A DNA stretch of 64,000 nucleotides, taken from assembly GCA_046329195.1 (NCBI GenBank), contig JAXLVB010000002.1, forward strand, positions 124,001-188,000, written 5' to 3'. Below the pieces are notes generated by a model. That model searched no databases, was not told the origin of the DNA, and worked only from the letters and a program-made list of their open reading frames with translations. Positions within the stretch are counted from its first letter, which is position 1; each line of letters opens with the position of its first letter. Of the stretch, positions 32,235 through 40,737 are shown in pieces. The DNA is from JAXLVB01 sp046329195. Lineage in GTDB: Bacteria; Bacteroidota; Bacteroidia; Cytophagales; Spirosomataceae. The translations under genes and the position numbers were made by a program.

Positions 32235-33794
32235 ATGTCTGAAAAGAAACAAAGTTTAGCGAGCATTATAGCCGCCTCGTCTGTTGGAACGCTCATTGAG
32301 TGGTACGACTTCTACATCTTTGGTAGTTTGGCTACTACGATTTCGACCAAATTTTTCCCTTCTGATAACCCAACTGCTGCCTTCTTGTCAACCCTTGCTA
32401 CGTTTGCGGCAGGTTTTGTGGTTCGTCCGTTTGGAGCCTTATTTTTTGGCCGTTTGGGTGACCTGATTGGCCGTAAATATACCTTCTTAGTTACATTGGT
32501 CTTGATGGGACTTTCGACCTTTGCTATTGGCTTAGTGCCTGAATACAAGACCATTGGCGGGTTTGCTCCGTTCTTGGTACTATTGCTTCGTTTGCTACAA
32601 GGCTTGGCACTAGGAGGCGAATATGGCGGGGCTGCTACCTATGTGGCCGAACACTCTCCAGCCGACCGTCGGGGTTTCTGGACTTCTTGGATTCAAACTA
32701 CCGCCACGGTAGGACTTTTCATCTCCTTGGGCGTCATCTTGGCAACCAAAAAGAGCATGTCGCCCGAAGATTTTGAAGACTACGGCTGGCGGATTCCATT
32801 CTTGATTTCGATTTTGATGGTATTGATTTCGTATATCATTCGCCGGAACATGTCGGAGTCGCCGTTGTTCTCAAAAGTAAAAGCCGAAGGCAAGGCTTCT
32901 ACCAACCCACTCAAAGAATCGTTTGGTAATAAGTACAACTTCAAGTTTGTGTTGTTGGCCTTGTTTGGCGCTACGATGGGGCAGGGGGTCGTGTGGTACA
33001 CGGGTCAGTTTTATGCTCAAACGTTTTTGTTAAAGACTTGTAACATTGAATTTGAGCAGGCCAATACCTTGTTGATTTACTCGTTGGCTTTGGCTACGCC
33101 GTTTTTTGTGGTATTTGCATCACTTTCAGACCGGATTGGCCGTAAAGGCATCATGTTGGTAGGTATGCTCTTGGCTATCGTATGTTATCGCCCCATCTTC
33201 GATACCATGTATCAGACGGCCAACTTGAAAAATAAAGAAGAAATCAAGGAAAAAACAACCGAAGAGACGAAGCCGGGTATGGCTAAAAATGGTGTGGACT
33301 CGCTCTATACTACCACCATCAACAAGAGTTTTACAGATGGTACCACGTATAAAGAAGTGAAAAAAGTAACTGTATTGGCCGATAAATCGGCAGAAGCTCC
33401 CAAAGCAGACGTGACCAAAACCGTAACCCTCAACTCAAGCGACCGCAATACTATGATTTTAATGGTTTTTATCTTGGTGTTGTTCGTAACGATGGTGTAT
33501 GGTCCAATTGCAGCTTTCTTGGTTGAGATGTTTCCCACCAAAATTCGCTATACCTCTATGTCGTTGCCGTATCACGTCGGAAACGGTATTTTTGGTGGAT
33601 TGATGCCAACCATTGCTACCTACTTGGTTTCAAAAGCCAAAGATGCCAACGAAGCCGCCGAAAAAGCAGGCCAAGCCGCAGTATATGCTAAACCATACTT
33701 AGAAGGGCTTAATTACCCTATCTTAGTGGCAGGGGTTTGTTTCATTGTAGGATTGCTTTATATCAATGGAAAAGATAAAAGTACCGATGATTAA
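32235..33794 (+). CDS. MFS transporter, metabolite:H+ symporter (MHS) type
   Basis: 519 residues. The start G-T-L-I-E-W-Y-D-F-Y-I-F-G-S-L, then R-P-F-G-A-L-F-F-G-R-L-G-D-L-I-G-R-K and L-Q-G-L-A-L-G-G-E-Y-G-G-A-A-T-Y-V-A-E-H are the MHS (ProP, KgtP, ShiA-like) signatures. Twelve membrane segments are expected. About 110 residues of charged, Lys/Glu/Thr-rich sequence (about 325-425) are inserted after the eighth or ninth segment, longer than typical. It imports an organic acid or zwitterion with protons. Placed beside acetate/propionate activation genes, a carboxylate is the likely substrate (inference). Confidence 0.87.
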   Translation: MSEKKQSLASIIAASSVGTLIEWYDFYIFGSLATTISTKFFPSDNPTAAFLSTLATFAAGFVVRPFGALFFGRLGDLIGRKYTFLVTLVLMGLSTFAIGLVPEYKTIGGFAPFLVLLLRLLQGLALGGEYGGAATYVAEHSPADRRGFWTSWIQTTATVGLFISLGVILATKKSMSPEDFEDYGWRIPFLISILMVLISYIIRRNMSESPLFSKVKAEGKASTNPLKESFGNKYNFKFVLLALFGATMGQGVVWYTGQFYAQTFLLKTCNIEFEQANTLLIYSLALATPFFVVFASLSDRIGRKGIMLVGMLLAIVCYRPIFDTMYQTANLKNKEEIKEKTTEETKPGMAKNGVDSLYTTTINKSFTDGTTYKEVKKVTVLADKSAEAPKADVTKTVTLNSSDRNTMILMVFILVLFVTMVYGPIAAFLVEMFPTKIRYTSMSLPYHVGNGIFGGLMPTIATYLVSKAKDANEAAEKAGQAAVYAKPYLEGLNYPILVAGVCFIVGLLYINGKDKSTDD

Positions 33795-33893
33795 GTATCA
33801 TGGAGGTTGAATCAGTTCCATAATGCAATCAAAACCAATTTGTTTGAAGTAACATCAAGATTTCACGCTCAGCAGAGCAAAAAAAATAATAAC

Positions 33894-34118
33894 ATGAACG
33901 CTGTAAAAAAGTACTTAGGTATTGTGTGGATAGCCCTCGGATTGGCTGCCGCTTGGTTCTCAATCACTACGTTGGGTGTACCTAAATTAACCTCGGGCAA
34001 GCAAGAAGACTTAGTGTTTGGAATCATCATCGTATTTGTGCTAACACCGATTATTACTGGTGGCTTGCTCGTGTTTGGCAAATACGCCTTGGGTGGCGAG
34101 TACGACCAAAAAGAATAG
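33894..34118 (+). CDS. small two-segment membrane protein (DUF6814-like)
   Basis: 74 residues from the ATG at 33894; the frame runs on upstream but that part is not membrane-like. Two hydrophobic segments (Y-L-G-I-V-W-I-A-L-G-L-A-A-A and F-G-I-I-I-V-F-V-L-T-P-I-I) flank a short polar loop. It resembles the small proteins found next to MHS transporters in Cytophagales (DUF6814 in my memory). It starts about 100 bp after the transporter stop and could be a transporter subunit or stabiliser. Confidence 0.65.
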   Translation: MNAVKKYLGIVWIALGLAAAWFSITTLGVPKLTSGKQEDLVFGIIIVFVLTPIITGGLLVFGKYALGGEYDQKE

Positions 34119-34222
34119 TAAGGTGACAATTTGAAAGAGTGCTAATTTGAAAATAAAGGCATTGAAAATGAGTAGCTTGTATCAAAAAAAAGCACTTTTT
34201 TAAGTCCACGTATAGCTAAGTA

Positions 34223-34334
34223 CCCTATTCTCACAAAGTTTGATTGGTGAGAATAGGGGCAAAGTTAACCATAACGTTTAGGGTTTTGATAAGAGAGTAA
34301 TGTATGCTGCTGTTTTAATCTGGCAGCATACATT
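34223..34334 (+). promoter_or_regulatory. tandem 12-bp hairpins upstream of the sensor operon
   Basis: Two perfect inverted repeats, each with a 12-bp stem and a 12-base spacer, lie in the gap before the small membrane gene at 34373. The first is CCCTATTCTCAC at 34223-34234 against 34247-34258. The second is AATGTATGCTGC at 34299-34310 against 34323-34334. Neither is followed by a T-run. The matching geometry suggests operator sites or leader hairpins for the sensor/acs genes, or weak terminators of the upstream transporter transcript. Confidence 0.4.
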
Positions 34335-34372
34335 CTATTCAAAACCGAGGATTAACCTCAGCCAACAAAATC

Positions 34373-34561
34373 ATGAAAGAACGCCGCCGAACACAGACCC
34401 TTTTGATTGTGTGCATCTTGTTTATGTTTTTGTTCAACTACCCGGTTTTATCCATTTTTAATACACCGAGTTTTATGGGCCTCCCTAGTCTATATGTGTA
34501 TGTATTTGCCATTTGGCTATTACTCATCTGGGTGGTCTATCGAATTCAGCAAAATACGTAG
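34373..34561 (+). CDS. small two-segment membrane protein upstream of the sensor (CbrX-like position)
   Basis: 62 residues. A basic start (M-K-E-R-R-R-T-Q) precedes two hydrophobic segments (T-L-L-I-V-C-I-L-F-M-F-L-F-N and Y-V-Y-V-F-A-I-W-L-L-L-I-W-V-V). It ends 16 bp before the sensor kinase gene. Small membrane ORFs of this kind precede CbrA/CrbS sensor genes in Pseudomonas (CbrX) and SLC5 symporters (DUF4212/DUF485 types). It is probably a partner of the SLC5 part of the sensor. The family is not firmly recognised. Confidence 0.68.
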   Translation: MKERRRTQTLLIVCILFMFLFNYPVLSIFNTPSFMGLPSLYVYVFAIWLLLIWVVYRIQQNT

Positions 34562-34577
34562 GGGGCGTCTATAAGAA

Positions 34578-37280
34578 TTGATGAATAGCGGTGTTGTCAT
34601 ATTGTTATCGCTGTCGTACTTGATAGTGCTATTTGCCGTGGCTTACTGGGCTGAACGCCAAAGTAAAAAGGGTAAAAGTCCTATTGCCAACCCGTATGTG
34701 TATGCGCTTTCGATGGCCGTTTACTGCACAGCTTGGACGTTTTATGGCAGTGTAGGCCGCACCATCACCAACGGGCTTGAGTTTTTGGCGGTTTATATTG
34801 GTCCTACCTTGGCCGCACCGCTCTGGATGACCGTACTGCGCAAAATCATCCGTATCTGTAAAGTACAACGAATCTCTACCATTGCCGACTTTATTTCGAC
34901 TCGCTACGGTAAGAATATCTCGTTGGGGATGTTGGTTTCGCTGTTTTGTATCGTGGGCATCATTCCGTACATCGCCTTGCAGCTCAAAGCCATTGCCTCA
35001 AGTTTTGCGATTTTGACTTCTGCCGATACCAACTCGTCGTTTATGGGTGACTTGGTATTGTACATTGCGATAGGGCTGGGCGTGTTCACCATTTTGTTTG
35101 GAACCCGTAATATCGAAGCCACCGAACGCCACGAAGGCATGGTCATGGCGGTGGCCTTTGAGTCAATCGTCAAGCTCATTGCGTTTTTGTCGGCAGGGGT
35201 GTTCGTTACCTACGGCGTGTTTAGTGGATTTAACGACATTTCGACCAAAGCCATGCAACTGCCAGTACTCATGAAGCAGTTTACTGTACAATCAGACGGC
35301 GGCTTTGCTACTTGGTTTTGGCATACGTTTTTAGGTATGATGGCCATTTTGTTTTTGCCTCGGCAGTTTCAAATTGCTGTGATTGAAAACGTCAACGAAA
35401 ACCACCTTAGAAAAGCCTCGTGGCTATTCCCCCTTTACCTCTTCATTATTACCCTCTTTGTAGTACCCATTGCGTTTGGTGGAAAACTACTCTTTGGCGA
35501 TGCTATCAATGCCGACAACTATGTGCTGGCGATTCCTCTGCATTTTAATCAACACGCTCTGGCATTGCTGGTGTACATTGGTGGTTTTTCGGCGGCTACC
35601 AGTATGATTATTGTCGAGACCATTGCACTGAGCATTATGTTTTCCAATAACGTCATCATGCCGATTTTGGCCAGAAATCCAACATTTCAAAGCAAAATAG
35701 GGCAAAACATGGGGCGTTTTGTGACCCTAACCCGTCGGTTTAGTATTTTGCTCTTATTACTATTAGCCTATTTTTATCATCGCAATTTAGGTGGAGCCTA
35801 TTCACTGGTGTCAATTGGACTGATTTCGTTTGCGGCTGTAGCCCAATTTATGCCTGCGGTCATTGGAGGGATTTTCTGGAAAAGAGGCAACCGCTATGGG
35901 GCTATTATTGGTATGATTTTGGGCTTTTTGATTTGGTTTTATGTCCTGATTTTACCCTCCATCGCCCATGCAGGTATTATACCACTTTCGGTGGTAGAGC
36001 AAGGCCCGTGGGGAATAACTTTGCTAAAACCACTGGAGCTTTTGGGGCTTAGAGGCATGGATAGCCTGTCGCTTGGCTTGTTTTGGAGTTTGTTTTTCAA
36101 CGTTATAGGCTATGTGATTGGCTCTTTGCAAACGGAACAAACCTCTTTAGAGCACAATCAGGCCATTCTGTTTGTTGATATTTTTAAGTACTCGACCGTT
36201 ATCGAGAGTTCAACTATGTGGCGAGGCACAGCGTATATTCCTGACTTACGGTCGTTGTTAGCACAGTTTTTGGGCGAAGGCCGGGCCGAGCGAGTCCTTC
36301 GGCTGTTTTCGCAGCGTCACGGGATTGACTATAAAAACCAACAAGCTGATCCCCGGCTGGTCAATTATGCCGAAAAACTATTGGCGGGTATTGTCGGTAC
36401 AGCATCGGCCCGAGTGATGGTGTCGTCGGTAGCTAAAGAAGAACGAATCAACTTAGATGAAGTAGTGGATATTTTGAAAAGCTCACAAGAACTAATGGCG
36501 GTCAATAAAGAGCTCCGGCGTAAATCAATGGAATTGGAAGAAGCTACACTACAGCTCCAAAACGCCAACGAGCGACTCAAACAACTCGACCGCTTGAAAG
36601 ATGATTTTTTGTCCACCGTCACCCATGAGTTGCGTACGCCGCTAACATCCATTAGGGCTTTGTCTGAAATCTTGTACGATAACCCAGATGTAGAGCATGA
36701 CGAACACCAACATTTTTTAGGTACTATTATCAAAGAATCGGAGCGCCTTACTAAGTTAATCAACCAAGTGCTGGATTTGGAAAAATACGAGTCAGGCAAA
36801 CAGAGTTTATTCATTACCGATGTCGAAATCGCAACGGTTTTGACCGACGCCATTGAGTCCGTAGAACGGCTTGCGTTAGAGAAAAATATTCATATACAAC
36901 CTGTGATTGATAAATATATTCCTACCATTAAAGCAGATTTTGATAAATTAATGCAAGTAGTCATTAACTTGCTGTCCAATGCCATTAAGTTCAGTCCAGC
37001 CCAGGGAGGTGAGGTTAGTGTTTCGGCCTTTTACCTTGATAATAAGGTGATTGTAAGCGTGGTTGATAACGGGCCAGGTGTAGCACCAACTTTTCACGCC
37101 CTGATTTTTGATCGCTTTTATCAAGCAGAAGGGCAGAGTGTTCGTAAGCCCAAAGGCAGCGGACTGGGTTTGGCTATTTCAAAGAAAATCATAGAACTGC
37201 ACAATGGGAAAATCTGGGTTGAAAGTCAGCCAAACAAAGGTGCCAAGTTTGTCTTTACGGTACCAGTCCTGAGCGATTAA
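34578..37280 (+). CDS. CrbS/CbrA-like sensor: SLC5 transporter + STAC + histidine kinase
   Basis: 900 residues. Residues 1 to about 525 are a sodium:solute symporter (SLC5) domain with about 13 membrane segments. About 540-620 is a STAC-like domain (R-G-T-A-Y-I-P-D-L-R-S-L-L-A-Q-F-L-G), then a coiled coil about 650-685. The HisKA box has H693 in T-V-T-H-E-L-R-T-P-L, and the ATPase domain has N-L-L-S-N-A-I-K-F-S-P, V-V-D-N-G-P-G and G-S-G-L-G-L-A-I-S-K-K. This is the architecture of CbrA and CrbS, which tie solute uptake to signalling; CrbS controls acs in Vibrio and Pseudomonas. It sits directly before a response regulator, prpE-like and acs genes. The ligand is probably acetate or propionate (inference). 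Confidence 0.9.
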   Translation: MMNSGVVILLSLSYLIVLFAVAYWAERQSKKGKSPIANPYVYALSMAVYCTAWTFYGSVGRTITNGLEFLAVYIGPTLAAPLWMTVLRKIIRICKVQRISTIADFISTRYGKNISLGMLVSLFCIVGIIPYIALQLKAIASSFAILTSADTNSSFMGDLVLYIAIGLGVFTILFGTRNIEATERHEGMVMAVAFESIVKLIAFLSAGVFVTYGVFSGFNDISTKAMQLPVLMKQFTVQSDGGFATWFWHTFLGMMAILFLPRQFQIAVIENVNENHLRKASWLFPLYLFIITLFVVPIAFGGKLLFGDAINADNYVLAIPLHFNQHALALLVYIGGFSAATSMIIVETIALSIMFSNNVIMPILARNPTFQSKIGQNMGRFVTLTRRFSILLLLLLAYFYHRNLGGAYSLVSIGLISFAAVAQFMPAVIGGIFWKRGNRYGAIIGMILGFLIWFYVLILPSIAHAGIIPLSVVEQGPWGITLLKPLELLGLRGMDSLSLGLFWSLFFNVIGYVIGSLQTEQTSLEHNQAILFVDIFKYSTVIESSTMWRGTAYIPDLRSLLAQFLGEGRAERVLRLFSQRHGIDYKNQQADPRLVNYAEKLLAGIVGTASARVMVSSVAKEERINLDEVVDILKSSQELMAVNKELRRKSMELEEATLQLQNANERLKQLDRLKDDFLSTVTHELRTPLTSIRALSEILYDNPDVEHDEHQHFLGTIIKESERLTKLINQVLDLEKYESGKQSLFITDVEIATVLTDAIESVERLALEKNIHIQPVIDKYIPTIKADFDKLMQVVINLLSNAIKFSPAQGGEVSVSAFYLDNKVIVSVVDNGPGVAPTFHALIFDRFYQAEGQSVRKPKGSGLGLAISKKIIELHNGKIWVESQPNKGAKFVFTVPVLSD

Positions 37281-37312
37281 GACCTTTTCTTGTTGTCAAA
37301 ACGGTCGAAGCT

Positions 37313-37711
37313 ATGAAAGTAGATGTTAAAAAAAATATGAAGGTCGTCATCGTGGACGACGAGCCCGCTATTTTGATGTCGTTGGAGTTTCTGATGAAAA
37401 AAGAGGGGTATCAAATTTTTATAGCCAGAGATGGCCTCGAAGCCATCGAAATCATCAACCGAGAAGTACCTGACATTGTGTTGTTAGACATCATGATGCC
37501 TCAGGTGGATGGTTATGAAGTATGCCGATATGTTCGCCGAACTTTAGGTTTTGCCCATATCAAAGTGGTGTTTTTGAGCGCCAAAAGCAAAGAACCAGAT
37601 ATTCAGAAAGGGTATGAAATCGGAGCAGACTTGTATGTACCCAAGCCATTTTCGACTCGTGACCTGATGAAAAAAGTAAACACATTAGCCCTTAGTGTTG
37701 TCACCGAATAA
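37313..37711 (+). CDS. single-domain response regulator
   Basis: 132 residues; the ATG at 37337 (M-K-V-V-I-V-D-D-E-P) may be the true start. It has the receiver residues: acidic pair D-D-E after V-I-V, phospho-acceptor Asp in L-L-D-I-M-M-P-Q-V-D-G-Y, Ser/Ala in F-L-S-A-K and the lysine in K-P-F-S-T-R. There is no DNA-binding or enzymatic output domain. It begins 32 bp after the sensor gene and ends 11 bp before the prpE-like gene, so the three are one operon. CrbR of Vibrio carries a LuxR-type output domain; here the output must be protein-protein or lie elsewhere. Confidence 0.93.
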   Translation: MKVDVKKNMKVVIVDDEPAILMSLEFLMKKEGYQIFIARDGLEAIEIINREVPDIVLLDIMMPQVDGYEVCRYVRRTLGFAHIKVVFLSAKSKEPDIQKGYEIGADLYVPKPFSTRDLMKKVNTLALSVVTE

Positions 37712-37722
37712 CCCATACGGCC

Positions 37723-39633
37723 ATGTACCAATCGCTCTACAACTACAGTATTCAGCACCGAGAAGCATTCTGGGCAGAGCAGGCTCAGCAAATTCGGTGG
37801 TTTAAAAAGCCTGAAACCATACTTTCGCAAGACGAAAAGGGCTTTTATCGTTGGTACCAAGACGGCACCCTCAATACCTCTTACCTTGCCTTAGACTATC
37901 ACGTCGAGACAGGTAGGGGCGAGCAAGTGGCGATGATTTACGACTCGCCCGTTACCAATACCGTTCAGACTTATACCTATACCGAACTTCGAGACGAAGT
38001 AGCCAAACTGGCCGGAGCTTTGGTGGATTTAGGTGTGAAAAAAGGTGATACTGTAGTAATTTACATGCCTATGGTACCCCAAACAGCTATGGCCATGCTG
38101 GCCTGTGCTCGTATTGGAGCTACTCACTCGGTGGTGTTCGGTGGTTTTGCTCCGCACGAATTGGCCATTCGGATTGATGACGCCAAGCCCAAAGCGATGC
38201 TTTCAGCCTCTTGTGGGATAGAGTTTGATAAAATTGTTCCCTACAAACCCCTCCTCGACGAAGCCATTCGCCAAGCCAGCCACCAGCCGGAGCACTGCCT
38301 GATTTTGCAACGACCGATGTGCCATGCTGAACTTCGAACGGGCAGAGACGTGGATTGGGAAACGGCTGTGAATCAGGCCATTCCAGCTGACTGTGTAGAA
38401 GTGGCTGCTACAGACCCACTCTATATTTTATACACATCGGGCACAACGGGTAAACCCAAAGGCATCGTGCGAGATAACGGTGGCCATGCGGTAGCGATGA
38501 AGTATAGCATGAAGTCGGTTTATAACATAGAGCCAGGCGATGTGTACTGGGCTGCATCTGATATGGGCTGGGCCGTAGGTCACTCGTACATTGTCTATGC
38601 ACCATTGATTCACGGGTGTACTACCGTGCTGTTTGAAGGAAAACCAATCCGCACCCCCGACGCTGGAACGTTTTGGCGGGTAATGGCCGACCACCGTGTC
38701 AATGTTTTTTTTACCGCCCCAACGGCATTTAGGGCCATCAAAAAAGAAGATCCTGAGGCTAAATTGAAAGGTAACTATGACCTGAGTGCCTTAAAAATTA
38801 TTTTTGTGGCTGGCGAACGCTGCGATCCACCCACCCTTCATTGGTTGCAGGAAATTTCGGGTTTACCCGTTATTGACCACTGGTGGCAGACCGAATCGGG
38901 CTGGGCGATGGTAGCCAATATGATGGGGGTTGAGGAGTTTCCAGTCAAGGCAGGCTCGGCTACCAAACCAGTGTGTGGTTATGAGCTCAAAATCTTGGAT
39001 GAAAGCGGACAAGAACTACCCGCCAACCAAGAAGGGTATGTTTGTATCAAATTACCGATGGCGCCAGGCTCGTTGCCAACCTTGTGGAACGACGATGCTC
39101 GTTTCAGAAGTTCGTACCTCAACCGTTTTCCGGGGTATTACCTCACCGGCGACGGTGGGTACGTGGACGAAGACGGCTATGTGTTCATCATGGGGCGGGT
39201 GGATGATGTAATCAACGTAGCAGGCCATCGCCTCTCTACTGGCGAGATGGAAGAAATCGTGGGCTCTCACCCGTCGGTGGCTGAGTGTGCAGTGGTTGGA
39301 ATTGCCGACGAACTCCGGGGGCAGCGCCCTGTTGGATTGGTGGTATTGAAAGATGGTCAGACGATCCATGAAGGAGACCTCGAAACCCAACTCGTTGCCC
39401 TAATTCGGGAGAAAATCGGCGCAGTTGCTTATTTTCGTAATGCGCTCGTAGTAAAGCGATTACCGAAGACTCGCTCTGGTAAGATTTTACGCAAAGTGAT
39501 TCGGCAAATAGCCGATGGCGAAGCGTATTCGATACCCTCAACGATTGATGACCCGGCTATTCTGAACGAAATCGCTGATGCTTTTCAGACTCGAAGTATC
39601 GGCAATGCGTTTGCTTTGCAAGAAGGATTATAA
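37723..39633 (+). CDS. prpE: propionyl-/acetyl-CoA synthetase-like acyl-CoA ligase
   Basis: 636 residues of the ACS branch. The AMP-binding loop is Y-T-S-G-T-T-G-K-P-K-G-I-V-R, followed by D-M-G-W-A-V-G-H-S-Y-I-V-Y-A-P. D-H-W-W-Q-T-E-S-G-W and the C-terminal hinge G-R-V-D-D-V-I-N-V-A-G-H-R-L lead to the acetylatable lysine K587 in K-T-R-S-G-K. The G-I-V-R-D-N-G-G-H-A-V-A variant after the loop is found in PrpE/ACSS3-like enzymes, whereas the neighbouring acs has V-V-H-T-C-G-G-Y. It makes acyl-CoA from propionate or a similar short acid. It follows the response regulator by 11 bp. Confidence 0.82.
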   Translation: MYQSLYNYSIQHREAFWAEQAQQIRWFKKPETILSQDEKGFYRWYQDGTLNTSYLALDYHVETGRGEQVAMIYDSPVTNTVQTYTYTELRDEVAKLAGALVDLGVKKGDTVVIYMPMVPQTAMAMLACARIGATHSVVFGGFAPHELAIRIDDAKPKAMLSASCGIEFDKIVPYKPLLDEAIRQASHQPEHCLILQRPMCHAELRTGRDVDWETAVNQAIPADCVEVAATDPLYILYTSGTTGKPKGIVRDNGGHAVAMKYSMKSVYNIEPGDVYWAASDMGWAVGHSYIVYAPLIHGCTTVLFEGKPIRTPDAGTFWRVMADHRVNVFFTAPTAFRAIKKEDPEAKLKGNYDLSALKIIFVAGERCDPPTLHWLQEISGLPVIDHWWQTESGWAMVANMMGVEEFPVKAGSATKPVCGYELKILDESGQELPANQEGYVCIKLPMAPGSLPTLWNDDARFRSSYLNRFPGYYLTGDGGYVDEDGYVFIMGRVDDVINVAGHRLSTGEMEEIVGSHPSVAECAVVGIADELRGQRPVGLVVLKDGQTIHEGDLETQLVALIREKIGAVAYFRNALVVKRLPKTRSGKILRKVIRQIADGEAYSIPSTIDDPAILNEIADAFQTRSIGNAFALQEGL

Positions 39634-39667
39634 CCTAATGTGCAGTGTTTTATACTAATCATAACCA

Positions 39668-40699
39668 ATGAACAAACTTCCTTGGGTAACCAACTTACGA
39701 GTAGTAGCCACCCTCAGCGTAATTTTATTACATGCAGGGTCGTACGGTGCCGAAAAAGTCGGAAAAATCCCTTGGATTGATTGGTGGATTTGTCAGATAC
39801 CCAATACGTTTGGGCGCTTTGCCGTACCTGTGTTTGTCATGTTGTCGGGGTATTTGTTACTGGGGCGATACAACGACCTGACTTCATTTTTGAGCAAACG
39901 CTTGACTCGTGTGGCAGTGCCGTTTTTGATCTGGACGCTATTTTATATCGTTTGGGCCAATTTTTATGGCGTCCGCCCAGAGCGTACCCCATGGGAGATT
40001 GGCGCCATTACCCAGAAAATCCTGACGGGTGGGGGAGGAGCCTCTTATCATCTATGGTTTGTCTATATGCTGTTAGGTCTGTATGCCATCACACCTGTCA
40101 TCAGCCGTTGGATTCTCCAAGCTACCGAAGCGGAGATTCGCTTTTTTTTACTGCTATGGATAGCGAGCAGTACGTTGTATCCCCTAGTGAGCCGCCTATT
40201 TGGCTTTCAGATAGCCGTCGAACTCCGCTATTTTTCGGGCTATATAGGATACTTTGTGGCAGGCTATTGGCTGGGCAATCGCTCGTTTGGAGCGTCGAGT
40301 TGGGTATGGGGGTTAGTTTTTCTGTTGGCGTGGGCAGCCACTTTGGTATTGAGTTACCTGTTGTCGTCCACCTTAGGGCGATATGATAGTTTTGCCTCCG
40401 ACTACCTGAGTGTCAATGTGATTCTGATGAGTGTGAGTATTTTTATGTTTTTCAAACAGGCTTGTAATCAAGTAGTGGCAGAGCGAGTAGTTCAACAACT
40501 CGATGTACAGAGTTATGGTATCTATCTCTGTCATGTGGTGATTCTTCGCACGTTGTCACGGCAGTTTCACCTCAACTATACCTGGATTCATCCGGCTGTG
40601 GGTGTACTGACTCAATTTACGCTTTGTGTGGTCATTTCGTTTGTGTTGATTTGGGCACTAAGCAAAATCCCGAAAGTAGGGTCGTGGATTACAGGATAA
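39668..40699 (+). CDS. acyltransferase family 3 membrane protein
   Basis: 343 residues with about ten membrane segments. The start N-L-R-V-V-A-T-L-S-V-I-L-L-H-A-G matches the conserved R-x-x-A-x-x-x-V-x-x-x-H motif of Acyltransferase_3 (OafA/WecH-like) proteins. The later A-V-P-V-F-V-M-L-S-G-Y-L-L-L is the second family hallmark. These enzymes transfer acetyl or other acyl groups onto extracytoplasmic sugars, using acyl-CoA inside. Its place between two acyl-CoA synthetase genes, 34 bp after one and 38 bp before the other, links it to acyl-CoA supply (inference). The acceptor is unknown. Confidence 0.87.
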   Translation: MNKLPWVTNLRVVATLSVILLHAGSYGAEKVGKIPWIDWWICQIPNTFGRFAVPVFVMLSGYLLLGRYNDLTSFLSKRLTRVAVPFLIWTLFYIVWANFYGVRPERTPWEIGAITQKILTGGGGASYHLWFVYMLLGLYAITPVISRWILQATEAEIRFFLLLWIASSTLYPLVSRLFGFQIAVELRYFSGYIGYFVAGYWLGNRSFGASSWVWGLVFLLAWAATLVLSYLLSSTLGRYDSFASDYLSVNVILMSVSIFMFFKQACNQVVAERVVQQLDVQSYGIYLCHVVILRTLSRQFHLNYTWIHPAVGVLTQFTLCVVISFVLIWALSKIPKVGSWITG

Positions 40700-40737
40700 A
40701 TGAATTAAAACGATTACTAAAATAAACCACAAGAACT

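Noticed and set aside
36365..36853. A 162-residue minus-strand frame within the sensor kinase
   Set aside because: Serine-rich antisense translation of the coiled-coil and HisKA region, no independent support.
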